The position numbers and the translations under genes are program-made. A DNA stretch of 64,000 bases from Thiohalomonas denitrificans (lineage in GTDB: Bacteria; Pseudomonadota; Gammaproteobacteria; Thiohalomonadales; Thiohalomonadaceae). The notes beneath the pieces are model-generated. The model did not search any database, had not been told where the DNA came from, and worked only from the letters and a program-made list of their open reading frames with translations. The stretch lies in contig NZ_JAENYR010000012.1 in assembly GCF_016841685.1 (NCBI RefSeq), forward strand, positions 1-64,000, given 5' to 3'. Shown here piece after piece: positions 17,006 to 24,306 of the stretch (position 1 is its first letter; every line of letters starts with the position of its first letter).

Positions 17006-17854
17006 TCAGCCCGACAGCTCGCGACGAAGGGTCTCAATCACCGGCCCGATTTCGGGCCGGACACCGCGCCAGATGTAGAAGGATTCCGCCGCCTGTGCGA
17101 CCAGCATGCCGAGACCGTCGTGTGCCGCGGCCGCATGGCGCTCGCGGGCCCATTGGACGAACGCGGTGGGTTCGGCAGCGTACATCATGTCGTAGCAGGT
17201 TGCGCCTTCGGCCAGGATTGCGTCGGGGAGGGGAGGGACTTCGCCCTGCAGACTGGCAGTGGTGCCATTGATGATGACATCGGATTGTCGGCCTTCCAGC
17301 TCGTCGAATCCGCACCCGGTTATCGCTCCCGCCCCGGCAAAGGCGCTCGCCAGCTCCTCGGCCCTGGTAACGGTACGGTTGGCGATCAACAGCTCGGCGG
17401 GCCCCTCGTCGAGAAGCGGTTCCAGCACTCCCCGTACCGCACCACCGGCACCCAGGATCAGAACTCGGCGTCCCCTCAGAGTTACTCCGAGGCGTGAGAG
17501 ATCGCTCACCAGTCCCACGCCATCCGTATTTTCGCCAGACCGGCTCCCATCTTTATGCAGGGTGATGGTGTTTACCGCTCCGGCACGCTCTGCCCGTGGA
17601 CTGCGCTCATCCACCAGCCGCCAGGCTTCCTGCTTGAACGGCACGGTGACGTTGAGCCCCTTGCCGCCATTGGCGTGGAAGTTGCCTACCGCCTGAGCAA
17701 ACCCGCCGGGCTCCACCAGAATGGCGGTATAGGTCAGCCGCTGTCGCGTCTGTTTCGCGAACAGGGCATGGATGCGGGGGGATTTGCTGTGCGCGATGGG
17801 GTTGCCCATCACCGCATAGGCGTCCGGTTTGGCGTCGAAGTCGAGAAGGCCCAT
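17006..17854 (-). CDS. aroE: Shikimate dehydrogenase (NADP+)
   Basis: 282 residues. Shikimate-binding SKSPRIH and NVTVPFKQEAW (catalytic Lys) occur in the N-terminal domain, with ENTDGVGLVSDL (catalytic Asp). The Rossmann glycine motif GAGGAVRGV and the NADP-binding NRTVTRA follow. The enzyme reduces 3-dehydroshikimate to shikimate in aromatic amino-acid synthesis. The ATG at 17854 follows the ribosome site GAGGTGAG; a longer version from 17881 is possible. Confidence 0.95.
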   Translation of the reverse strand: MGLLDFDAKPDAYAVMGNPIAHSKSPRIHALFAKQTRQRLTYTAILVEPGGFAQAVGNFHANGGKGLNVTVPFKQEAWRLVDERSPRAERAGAVNTITLHKDGSRSGENTDGVGLVSDLSRLGVTLRGRRVLILGAGGAVRGVLEPLLDEGPAELLIANRTVTRAEELASAFAGAGAITGCGFDELEGRQSDVIINGTTASLQGEVPPLPDAILAEGATCYDMMYAAEPTAFVQWARERHAAAAHDGLGMLVAQAAESFYIWRGVRPEIGPVIETLRRELSG

Positions 17855-18028
17855 TTGGCTCACCTCGTTACCGTGGGGCAACGAGGTTAGTCCGTTGTCC
17901 GGTCACAGGCAAATCCTTGTGGCGGCAGGCGCCCGTGTGATGCACATCACCATTGCGGCGAGGTGTGGTGGTGCCGGGGAAAAGTGCAGCTATCTTTTAA
18001 GTTAGGTTCCACACACACCCAACAGGCT

Positions 18029-18931
18029 ATGCACCCAGAACAATGCACTGCTCTCAACCCGTACGCACGTTTGCCTCCGGATGACGAAATTTCGCTGATA
18101 GACATTGGGCTGGTGCTTCTGCGCCGAAGGTGGATGGTGATCGGCCTGACCCTCCTGGGCCTCATCGCCGGCACTTTGATGGCGACGCTGCGGGAGCCGG
18201 TGTACACGTATGAGACAACCACCGAGATCGGGGGGTGGTGGCAGGGCTCGGGATCCAAACGAAACTATCTGCCGATATCATCAGCAGTACTGATCGAAGA
18301 TGCGGCGAAAGAAGCGATTGCGGCAGTGGCCGAGGGTCTCCATGCCCGCGCCGCTGTTTCCAAGGATGGCCGCCGCATGACCATCACGAGTGAGGGTACG
18401 GCAGCCCGGGCCGAACGGATCGCAGCGGTTCATCAGGCTGCCATCGTCCGTTTGGCCGACGCGCACGACGACCTGCTCGATGCCGCCAAGGGTGAGATCG
18501 AAGCGAGATTGGCGCGCACCAAGATGCGTCATGCGCAGTTGGATGGAGAGATTCGATCGCGCGCCCGATTGGCGACGGTGTTTGAAGAAACTTCACTGCG
18601 GCTTGCCGCCGTCGACGGTGCCAACCGGGTCGGTGCCCCGCTGCTCGACGTCTCCGAGCGACTCTTCGAGGCGCAAGAGGGGCTAAAGCGATCACAAGAG
18701 CAACGAGAGCAGCTCATTGCCGAGGCCAAGGCGCTTGGGCTCGCGCTGGATTCGATCAGGCCGACCGACCCGACCGACCCGGCCGGTGAGACGGTCAGAT
18801 CCGGCCCGGGAGGGGCGGGCATTGGGGTGATCGTGGCTCTGGCGGCGATACTCGGGCTGTTTGCCGGATTTTTTGGCGCCTTCTTTGCCGAATTCCTCAC
18901 CAAGGTGCGGCAGGCGCAGACGGTGAACTGA
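18029..18931 (+). CDS. Wzz-like chain-length determinant/tyrosine-kinase-modulator family protein
   Basis: 300 residues. It has a cytoplasmic N-terminus with ISLIDIGLVLLRRRW, then a first membrane helix (VIGLTLLGLIAGTLMATL) and a periplasmic coiled-coil-rich part (residues ~75-255). A second membrane helix near the C-terminus (IGVIVALAAILGLFAGFF) comes next. This is the layout of Wzz proteins that set polysaccharide chain length. The PTDPTDPAGE stretch before helix 2 replaces the usual Pro-rich motif. No glycosyltransferase, flippase or polymerase genes are nearby, so it is an orphan. The ATG at 18029 is used because the cytoplasmic segment begins there. Confidence 0.7.
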   Translation: MHPEQCTALNPYARLPPDDEISLIDIGLVLLRRRWMVIGLTLLGLIAGTLMATLREPVYTYETTTEIGGWWQGSGSKRNYLPISSAVLIEDAAKEAIAAVAEGLHARAAVSKDGRRMTITSEGTAARAERIAAVHQAAIVRLADAHDDLLDAAKGEIEARLARTKMRHAQLDGEIRSRARLATVFEETSLRLAAVDGANRVGAPLLDVSERLFEAQEGLKRSQEQREQLIAEAKALGLALDSIRPTDPTDPAGETVRSGPGGAGIGVIVALAAILGLFAGFFGAFFAEFLTKVRQAQTVN

Positions 18932-19008
18932 AGGGTTCAGCGACAGCGCCTGCGTTGCGGCTTTCCGGCGGGCCACGCCCGAAATCGATATCGCGGATGG
19001 GGCGATCC

Positions 19009-20262
19009 TCACCCAAACACCCCCCGCAGGATATAGAAGAAGGTGATCGCCAGAATGGCCCCGGCCGGCAGCGTGATGATCCAGGAGAGAAAGATCGTCC
19101 GGACCACGTGCAGATCGAGGGCCGCGATGCCGCGGGCGAATCCCACCCCGAGCACGGCACCGACCAGGGTATGGGTAGTGGAGATGGGCAGGCCCGTTCC
19201 GGAGGCCACCACCACCGTGGTCGCGGCGGCGAGTTCACAGGCAAAACCGCGGCTCGGCGTCAGTTCCGTAATCCCCCGCCCCACGGTCGCCATCACGCGG
19301 TGACCGTAGGTGACCAGGCCGACGACGATGCCGACGCCGCCGAGCAGCAGGACCCATGCGGGCATTGTCATCTGTTGCGCCACTACGCCGCCGCTCTGGA
19401 CGATGCCGACGACTGCGGCCAGCGGGCCGACCGCGTTGGCTACGTCGTTGGAGCCGTGGGCGAAGGCCATCGCGCAGGCGGTGAAGATCATCAGGACCGC
19501 GAAGACTTTCTCCACGTTGGCATAGTGGAACGAGCGATCGGCGGCGGGATCGAAATGCAGACGTTCGATCATGATCTTGCCGAGCGCCATCACGGACAGC
19601 CCGACTACAGCGGCAATCCCGTAAGCCTCGCCGGTGCTGAATTCCAGCCCGATGTGCTTCAGGCCCTTGTAGAGGGTAACCAGGGTAAGCATAAAGCCGG
19701 TCAGAAAGATGTAGCCCGGCACGTAGCGTTTGGCATTCGCGAGCGGGTCGTCGGTATCGAGAATCAGATGCTGCACACTGACAAACAGCCAGTAGGAGAG
19801 AATCCCCGCCACCGCAGGCGAAATCACCCAACTGATGACGATGGTACCGATCTTGGGCCAGTGAACCGCCTCGACACCGATCCCGACGGCCGCAAAACCG
19901 ACGATCGCGCCCACGATGGAGTGGGTGGTGGAGACCGGCCAGCCCATGCGGGAGGCGATCAGTAGCCAGATGCCCGCCGCCAGCAGGGAGGCCAGCATTC
20001 CGTAGACGAGCAGTTCGGGGGTTCCTGCCAACAGGTCCGAATCGATCATCCCCTTGCGGATGGTCTGCGTCACCTGTCCGCCCGCCAGATAGGCGCCAGA
20101 GAATTCAAAGACGGCGGCGATCAGGACCGCCTGCCGTACCGTCAGCGCCTTCGAGCCCACCGAGGTGCCCATGGCATTGGCGACGTCGTTCGCCCCCACG
20201 CCCCAGGCCATGAACACACCAAAAATACAGGCCAATACGATAAAGGTAATTGCGTATTCCAT
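19009..20262 (-). CDS. PiT-family inorganic phosphate transporter
   Basis: 417 residues, about ten to eleven membrane segments. The duplicated PiT signature is present in both halves (GANDVANAMGTSVGSK near the N-terminus and HGSNDVANAVGPLAAV in the middle). It imports phosphate, usually as a metal-phosphate complex, driven by protons (or sodium in some members). The DUF47 gene lies 16 bases upstream on the same strand, the standard pairing for Pit operons. Confidence 0.94.
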   Translation of the reverse strand: MEYAITFIVLACIFGVFMAWGVGANDVANAMGTSVGSKALTVRQAVLIAAVFEFSGAYLAGGQVTQTIRKGMIDSDLLAGTPELLVYGMLASLLAAGIWLLIASRMGWPVSTTHSIVGAIVGFAAVGIGVEAVHWPKIGTIVISWVISPAVAGILSYWLFVSVQHLILDTDDPLANAKRYVPGYIFLTGFMLTLVTLYKGLKHIGLEFSTGEAYGIAAVVGLSVMALGKIMIERLHFDPAADRSFHYANVEKVFAVLMIFTACAMAFAHGSNDVANAVGPLAAVVGIVQSGGVVAQQMTMPAWVLLLGGVGIVVGLVTYGHRVMATVGRGITELTPSRGFACELAAATTVVVASGTGLPISTTHTLVGAVLGVGFARGIAALDLHVVRTIFLSWIITLPAGAILAITFFYILRGVFG

Positions 20263-20278
20263 CCTCGCCTCCGGCCGT

Positions 20279-20959
20279 TCAGCGCGCCAGCATCAGTTCG
20301 AGGCGACTGCCTACGCGCTGAGCCAGATCGGCGAGGTCGCCAATCCATTCAATGATGCGGTACATGAACATGACGTCCACCGGCGGTAAATCCTTCTCCT
20401 GCTTGAACAGGAGGGCACGAATTTCCACCTGCATGGCGTCCGTGTCGGACTCGATCCTGTCCAGTTCGGTGATCATCGACTGGACCAGCTCCACCTCGTG
20501 ACCCCGAAAGCCGGTTTCCACCAGTTCATCAAGTTCGTCGATTACCGAACGAGCCTGCCCACTGGCATCCACACAGCGGCGCACAAAATTCAGGATGGGT
20601 GTTCCGATTGGGTCGGGGAAGGTCATTTTTCGGCCCAGGATCAGCCCGGCAATATCCTTGGCCTTGTTGGCGATGCGGTCCTGGACGGTGAGGACCTCCA
20701 GCAGGTCCCGGCGGGACATGGCCATCAGCCAGCCACTCGGCAAGTGCAGCCGCAGGTCGTGTTTGAGGTCGTCGGCCGCATCTTCCAGGTCGGCGATCCG
20801 CTGCTGTTCGGCCGCGGCGCGCTCCCAATCATCCGCGAGTACCGCTTCAAAAAAGGGGATCAGTTCCGAGATGCACGCCTGCACTTCCGCCATATGCTTT
20901 TGTAGCGGGGCGACGGGCGAGGTCCCGAACAGGCTGGAAATATAGTTTCTGGGGGCCAT
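20279..20959 (-). CDS. DUF47/TIGR00153 family PhoU-like protein
   Basis: 226 residues, all alpha-helical. The N-terminus (SSLFGTSPVAPLQKHM) and acidic metal-binding-like stretches (IADLEDAADDLKHDLR, ELDRIESDTDAMQ) match DUF47 proteins, relatives of PhoU. These are encoded next to Pit transporters and are thought to regulate them. First gene of a two-gene operon with the transporter. Confidence 0.92.
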   Translation of the reverse strand: MAPRNYISSLFGTSPVAPLQKHMAEVQACISELIPFFEAVLADDWERAAAEQQRIADLEDAADDLKHDLRLHLPSGWLMAMSRRDLLEVLTVQDRIANKAKDIAGLILGRKMTFPDPIGTPILNFVRRCVDASGQARSVIDELDELVETGFRGHEVELVQSMITELDRIESDTDAMQVEIRALLFKQEKDLPPVDVMFMYRIIEWIGDLADLAQRVGSRLELMLAR

Positions 20960-21023
20960 AGGCTCACCGATGATTAAAAATTGCGCGGATTATACCTGTG
21001 AGATGAGTGGGACCACAAAAGCC

Positions 21024-21716
21024 CTACGATCCCGTTAGATGGTCCCGTTGCATTGTGGCCAGCCCCCCCCGGTAGTGATCGAACATCACCGCCAGTCGCA
21101 TGAACACGTCATCCAGGCCGAATCCGCGTGCCAGTTGGTGCCGGGCTGCCCGTTCGAAGGAGGATTGCCCGAACCCGGCATAGTAATCGGGCGAGATCGG
21201 ACGTCGACCGAAATGGTAGCGCTGCTCAAGCCACTGCATCTGCAATCCCGTCAGCCAAAGGGCGTAATTGCCGACGTGGGCGTAGGTGACAAAGGCGCGT
21301 CTCGGGTCGGCGTCATCGGCTTCGGCAATGAGTTCGACGACATAGTGGTGTGGCTCCCGGTCCCCCGGTTCCACCCGAAAGACGCGGTCGGTCCGCACAA
21401 ACAGGGCCAGCAGATTGGCCAGATAGTTCAGCACCCGACGGTCCAGTACTGTCCGTGGTCGCCCCAGTGACCGGCGCAGCAATACGCTGAAAAGAAGGAA
21501 GGGAGACATACCGAGCATCAATTGCCGCCGATCATGGATCAGCTGGTAGATGTAGTCGCTGGTCAGCATCGACTCGATGGTCGAGGGAAGGGTCTCCAGC
21601 ACCTGCGCAATGGCCTCGTAGCTGTCGCCGGGCTGGGGCATGTTTTCGATCAAGAGACGAAGATCCCCTGAGGTCAGGGTGCCAAGGTCGGTGTGAGCAA
21701 AATCCGGTCTGCTCAT
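21024..21716 (-). CDS. Conserved-looking hypothetical protein
   Basis: 230 residues, no signal peptide. The sequence reads like a folded soluble protein (MPQPGDSYEAIAQVLETLP, then MLGMSPFLLFSVLLRRSLG) with several Tyr/Phe-rich stretches (FVTYAHVGNYALWLTG). I do not recognise a family. It lies upstream of the DUF47-pit pair on the same strand, with 64 bases between, so it may be part of that operon; a link to phosphate uptake is only positional. Confidence 0.7.
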   Translation of the reverse strand: MSRPDFAHTDLGTLTSGDLRLLIENMPQPGDSYEAIAQVLETLPSTIESMLTSDYIYQLIHDRRQLMLGMSPFLLFSVLLRRSLGRPRTVLDRRVLNYLANLLALFVRTDRVFRVEPGDREPHHYVVELIAEADDADPRRAFVTYAHVGNYALWLTGLQMQWLEQRYHFGRRPISPDYYAGFGQSSFERAARHQLARGFGLDDVFMRLAVMFDHYRGGLATMQRDHLTGS

Positions 21717-21867
21717 TGCTCAAGCTCCAGTTTCGCTGCTGTATACCGAAACTAAAAGCACTGCCGAACGCCCCGTCAAGGGCAACGTGCCCCGAGTTTG
21801 TCAGCTTGCCGAAATAATGAGGGAGCGGTGGTGCGGTGAGGTAATGAAATAGTGCTCTGAAACGATA

Positions 21868-21892
21868 AAGGCCACCCCGGGAGGATGGCCTT
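21868..21892 (-). terminator. Terminator after tRNA-Asp
   Basis: On the minus strand AAGGCCA (21892-21886) pairs with TGGCCTT (21874-21868) around an 11-base G+C-rich loop, followed by a short T run. It starts about 10 bases beyond the encoded CCA of the tRNA. The T tail is short, so the confidence is moderate. Confidence 0.6.
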
Positions 21893-21901
21893 TTCAAATT
21901 T

Positions 21902-21978
21902 TGGCGGAGCGGACGGGACTCGAACCCGCGACCCCCGGCGTGACAGGCCGGTATTCTAACCAGCTGAACTACCGCTCC
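21902..21978 (-). tRNA. tRNA-Asp (anticodon GTC)
   Basis: 77 bases with encoded 3' CCA. The acceptor stem GGAGCGG pairs with CCGCTCC. The anticodon loop reads CTGTCAC, giving GTC for Asp codons GAC/GAT. The T arm is GCGGGTTCGAGTCCCGT and the D loop TTCAGCTGGTTAGAA. Nearly the same as E. coli tRNA-Asp. It has its own promoter and terminator and is transcribed alone. No integrase lies next to it. Confidence 0.97.
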
Positions 21979-21989
21979 AGAGCCGCGGC

Positions 21990-22017
21990 ATTCTACTGCA
22001 CTGGGCGCTTGCGTCAA
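21990..22017 (-). promoter_or_regulatory. Sigma-70 promoter of tRNA-Asp
   Basis: On the minus strand TTGACG (22017-22012) and TAGAAT (21995-21990) are separated by 16 bases, and the tRNA starts 12 bases after the -10 box. A G+C-rich discriminator (GCCGCGGC) follows, as expected for a stringently controlled stable-RNA promoter. Confidence 0.8.
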
Positions 22018-22064
22018 CTCTTTTTGCGGCAGGCCGAGGGCGCCTACTTTGAAGCGAGCGGTGT

Positions 22065-22236
22065 AAGTCCTTGATAGCAGGCCGTCGGCAGCACGCCGCC
22101 AGGAATGGCGGTGTTAGACAATGCAGGAGCCACTTGTCGAGGGATGCTGCCGTGAGCGTACACCGATGAAAGATGATTGCTCCTGCATAATTGTCACTTC
22201 CTGCAGTATTCACAGCATACCGGCTATCAAGGACTT
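22065..22236. repeat. Nested imperfect palindrome, 172 bases
   Basis: Outer arms AAGTCCTTGATAGC (22065-22078) and GCTATCAAGGACTT (22223-22236) are exact inverses. Inner arms ATGCAGGAGC (22121-22130) and GCTCCTGCAT (22179-22188) are also exact inverses, flanked by GACAAT/ATTGTC. No supported ORF lies here. It fits a mobile miniature element or a structured RNA; no second copy is seen in the window. Confidence 0.65.
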
Positions 22237-22387
22237 GGTTCGCTCGCCGGCATCAAAAATGGGAGTATGCGTTTACCCTGGCGGCAGGCCGCGCCTGATT
22301 CGGGCGGCGTGTCTGGATGCAAGGATTCTCAGCCATCGTCAGGTTTGCTAATCTGTCATTCCATAACAGAACCGTAGGGAATTAATT

Positions 22388-22738
22388 GTGAGTGCACCCG
22401 TGATCAAGACCGCAATTCCCAAGCGGCGCTATCAGTTCGGCGAATTTCTGGTTACGGTACTGGGTGAGGTCGAGAGTGGGGATGGCGTGGACTATCGCTA
22501 CATCATGGCCGTCGTTCAGGAGGCCAATCCGAAGCCGAATCTGTTCCTGTCGATCGAGCCCAACGGTGGCGAGATTGGCGAAGGGCGCTGGGCGTTGCGG
22601 GTCTCGATGCCCGACGGGTCCGAGGTGATCGGCGCCTCGGACCAATGGGGTGATCTGGACACCTTCACCCGGGAGGGCCTGACCATGGTCCAGAAGATGC
22701 TTGCTCTGGAGGATGAAACGGCCTACCGACTGGCTTGA
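22388..22738 (+). CDS. Small hypothetical protein
   Basis: 116 residues, not recognised. A compact, mostly beta-looking protein (RRYQFGEFLVTVLGEVE, YRYIMAVVQE, WALRVSMPDGSEVIG) ending in a helix. No signal peptide or metal motif. The start is GTG at 22388. It ends 11 bases before a MITE-like element. Composition and clean length support a real gene. Confidence 0.7.
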   Translation: MSAPVIKTAIPKRRYQFGEFLVTVLGEVESGDGVDYRYIMAVVQEANPKPNLFLSIEPNGGEIGEGRWALRVSMPDGSEVIGASDQWGDLDTFTREGLTMVQKMLALEDETAYRLA

Positions 22739-22748
22739 TAGCCGTCTG

Positions 22749-22861
22749 GGAGCCTGTCCGAGAATAGGCGGACCTACTCGGCTCGGGCCTCCTGCTTCGC
22801 TCTAACTCCTCCATCCATGGAGTCGTGCCCTCGTGACGGTCGCTATTCTCGGACAGGCTCC
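22749..22861 (+). repeat. Complete MITE-like element (core type 1)
   Basis: 113 bases between GGAGCCTGTCCGAGAATAG and its exact inverse CTATTCTCGGACAGGCTCC. The core starts GCGGACCTACTCGGCTCGG and continues CTTCGCTCTAACTCCTCC, shared with the copies at 6858 and 30905. No ORF. This is the cleanest copy for defining the terminal repeats (19 bases). Confidence 0.9.
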
Positions 22862-22869
22862 TGGCGCTT

Positions 22870-22897
22870 TTGACAAAGGCTCCCCTCAGTCTATGGT
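22870..22897 (+). promoter_or_regulatory. Candidate promoter of the CBS-domain gene
   Basis: TTGACA at 22870-22875 and TATGGT at 22892-22897, 16 bases apart, 44 bases before the ATG. The -35 box begins nine bases after the end of the MITE-like element, so the insertion did not destroy it. The -10 box is a weak match. Confidence 0.45.
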
Positions 22898-22940
22898 TTC
22901 GGCAAGAGGCTACCGCAATGCTCTGCCGTGAGGGCTGAAC

Positions 22941-23399
22941 ATGAATGTCACCGACGTGATGCAGCGCAGCGTGACGATCTGCGACCTAAACACCACCCTG
23001 GAAAAAGCCGGGTTGTTGATGTGGGACGGCGACTGCGGTGCCCTGCCTGTGATGGATGAGTCCGGTCGGGCAGTAGGGATTATCACCGACCGGGATATCG
23101 CCGTCACCGCCGCGCTGAACCACAAGCCGCTTTGGGAAATGAAGTGTGGTGAACTTGTCGGCTCCCGGCCGCTGTACACCTGCCAGGCCGACGAAGACGT
23201 CAAGCAGGCCGTCAAGACCATGTGGGCGCAGAAGGTCAGGCGATTGCCCGTCCTCGACCGGGAGGGGGAGCTGGTGGGTATCCTGTCGATGGACGATATC
23301 GTCGCCAGCGCCGAACGCGGAACCCGTGGGCGGCTGACGCCGGACCTTTCCTATGACGACGCCATGAATGCCCTCAAGGCCGTAGCCCACCACCATTAA
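22941..23399 (+). CDS. CBS-domain protein (tandem CBS pair)
   Basis: 152 residues made of two CBS domains, roughly residues 5-60 and 70-130, each with the typical end (GIITDRDIAV and GILSMDDIVASAE). Such Bateman modules bind adenosyl nucleotides and report energy state to a partner protein. No catalytic domain is attached. The start has NVTDVMQRSV, the family N-terminus. Partner unknown; the two genes downstream are small and uncharacterised. Confidence 0.9.
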   Translation: MNVTDVMQRSVTICDLNTTLEKAGLLMWDGDCGALPVMDESGRAVGIITDRDIAVTAALNHKPLWEMKCGELVGSRPLYTCQADEDVKQAVKTMWAQKVRRLPVLDREGELVGILSMDDIVASAERGTRGRLTPDLSYDDAMNALKAVAHHH

Positions 23400-23415
23400 C
23401 GCGGATGGGTGTGGG

Positions 23416-23688
23416 ATGGCCTCGGCTTCTGCGGAACGGATTCAGGCCCGGGAGGCGGCATCGAGCGTACTCAAGGACCTGAAATTGGCCGCGTTCCTGT
23501 TCGAAGTGGAGGCCGAGGGCGGAGAATGGAGCATCGAGGTGGGGTGTCAATCCCGCGGGGGTTGGGTCATTGTCCAGCTGTCCGCATCCAAAGAGCAACT
23601 GCTTGCCACTCAATTTGACCGAACGGTAAGGCGCCGGATGGCCGGCGAATGGCTCAACCAGCTCCGCATCTGCCGCCGGCACCGGTAA
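23416..23688 (+). CDS. Small hypothetical protein
   Basis: 90 residues, not recognised. It has an N-terminal helix (ASAERIQAREAASSVLKDL), beta-like strands (WSIEVGCQSRGGWVIVQLS) and a basic C-terminus ending RICRRHR. It starts 16 bases after the CBS gene, so the two are probably one operon. It is convergent with the DUF6763 gene, with six bases between the stops. Confidence 0.65.
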   Translation: MASASAERIQAREAASSVLKDLKLAAFLFEVEAEGGEWSIEVGCQSRGGWVIVQLSASKEQLLATQFDRTVRRRMAGEWLNQLRICRRHR

Positions 23689-23694
23689 ACGCGG

Positions 23695-24066
23695 TTACTC
23701 CTCTTCCTTGCCAAGGTCCTTGTCGGCCCACTCGTCTCCGCGGTACTCTTCGTCGGGACCACGAGTACGTTCATGGGCCTCCTGATAGGGTTCATCCCAC
23801 TCCTCGGGCTTCATGTCCGAATCCATATAGACCAGGTCGCTCCGGGTCTCTTCGTCCATCGGTCCGGTCCAGTCTTCCGGTGCTTCGATAGACTCCAAAT
23901 CCATCTGGTACCAATCATCCAGATCCCACTCTTCGACATTGCCGTCGAAGTGCTGAACCTCGACCGTGCCGGCATCCTCCTCCAATGACACCACCTCGAA
24001 GCGCTGGCTCTTTTCGACCTTGTCGCGGTACCAGTTGCCGACTATCGGATCCAAATCGCTCGCCAT
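23695..24066 (-). CDS. DUF6763 family protein
   Basis: 123 residues, extremely acidic. The N-terminus (DPIVGNWYRDKVEKSQRFEVVSLEEDAGTV, shown only in part by its key residues N-W-Y and F-E-V-V) and the WDLDDWYQMD segment match DUF6763, small cytoplasmic proteins of unknown function in gammaproteobacteria. The remainder is a charged tail (YMDSDMKPEEWDEPYQEA). The ATG follows a good ribosome site (GGAGGTGAACC). Confidence 0.78.
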   Translation of the reverse strand: MASDLDPIVGNWYRDKVEKSQRFEVVSLEEDAGTVEVQHFDGNVEEWDLDDWYQMDLESIEAPEDWTGPMDEETRSDLVYMDSDMKPEEWDEPYQEAHERTRGPDEEYRGDEWADKDLGKEEE

Positions 24067-24257
24067 GGTTCACCTCCGTATGAGATTGCCAAAAGTCTAG
24101 CGCAGCAGCCGTCGACCTTTCGGACCTTCAGAAACCAGCCAAAGAGAACACAGCGAATACAGAAGGTCGAAATCGATGTTCCGGGTTCCTTGGCTGGCGG
24201 GAGGAGGTCGTCTCGACGCCATGAATTCCGCCGAAAATCCATATTTTTTAAATCATC

Positions 24258-24293
24258 GCCCTCTGTGCCCTCTGTGCCCTCTGTGCCCTCTGC
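24258..24293 (+). repeat. Tandem 9-base repeat GCCCTCTGT, four units
   Basis: Three exact units of GCCCTCTGT and a fourth ending C run directly before the end of the SpoIIIAA-like gene on the other strand. The sequence belongs to the CTCTGCGG vocabulary of the dispersed spacer palindromes. The 240 bases between DUF6763 and this gene hold nothing else that I can support. Confidence 0.7.
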
Positions 24294-24306
24294 GGCAAAG
24301 AAATCG

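Noticed and set aside
21902-21978. tRNA-Asp as an integration site for a genomic island
   Set aside because: No integrase or repeated 3' tRNA fragment is seen downstream in the window.
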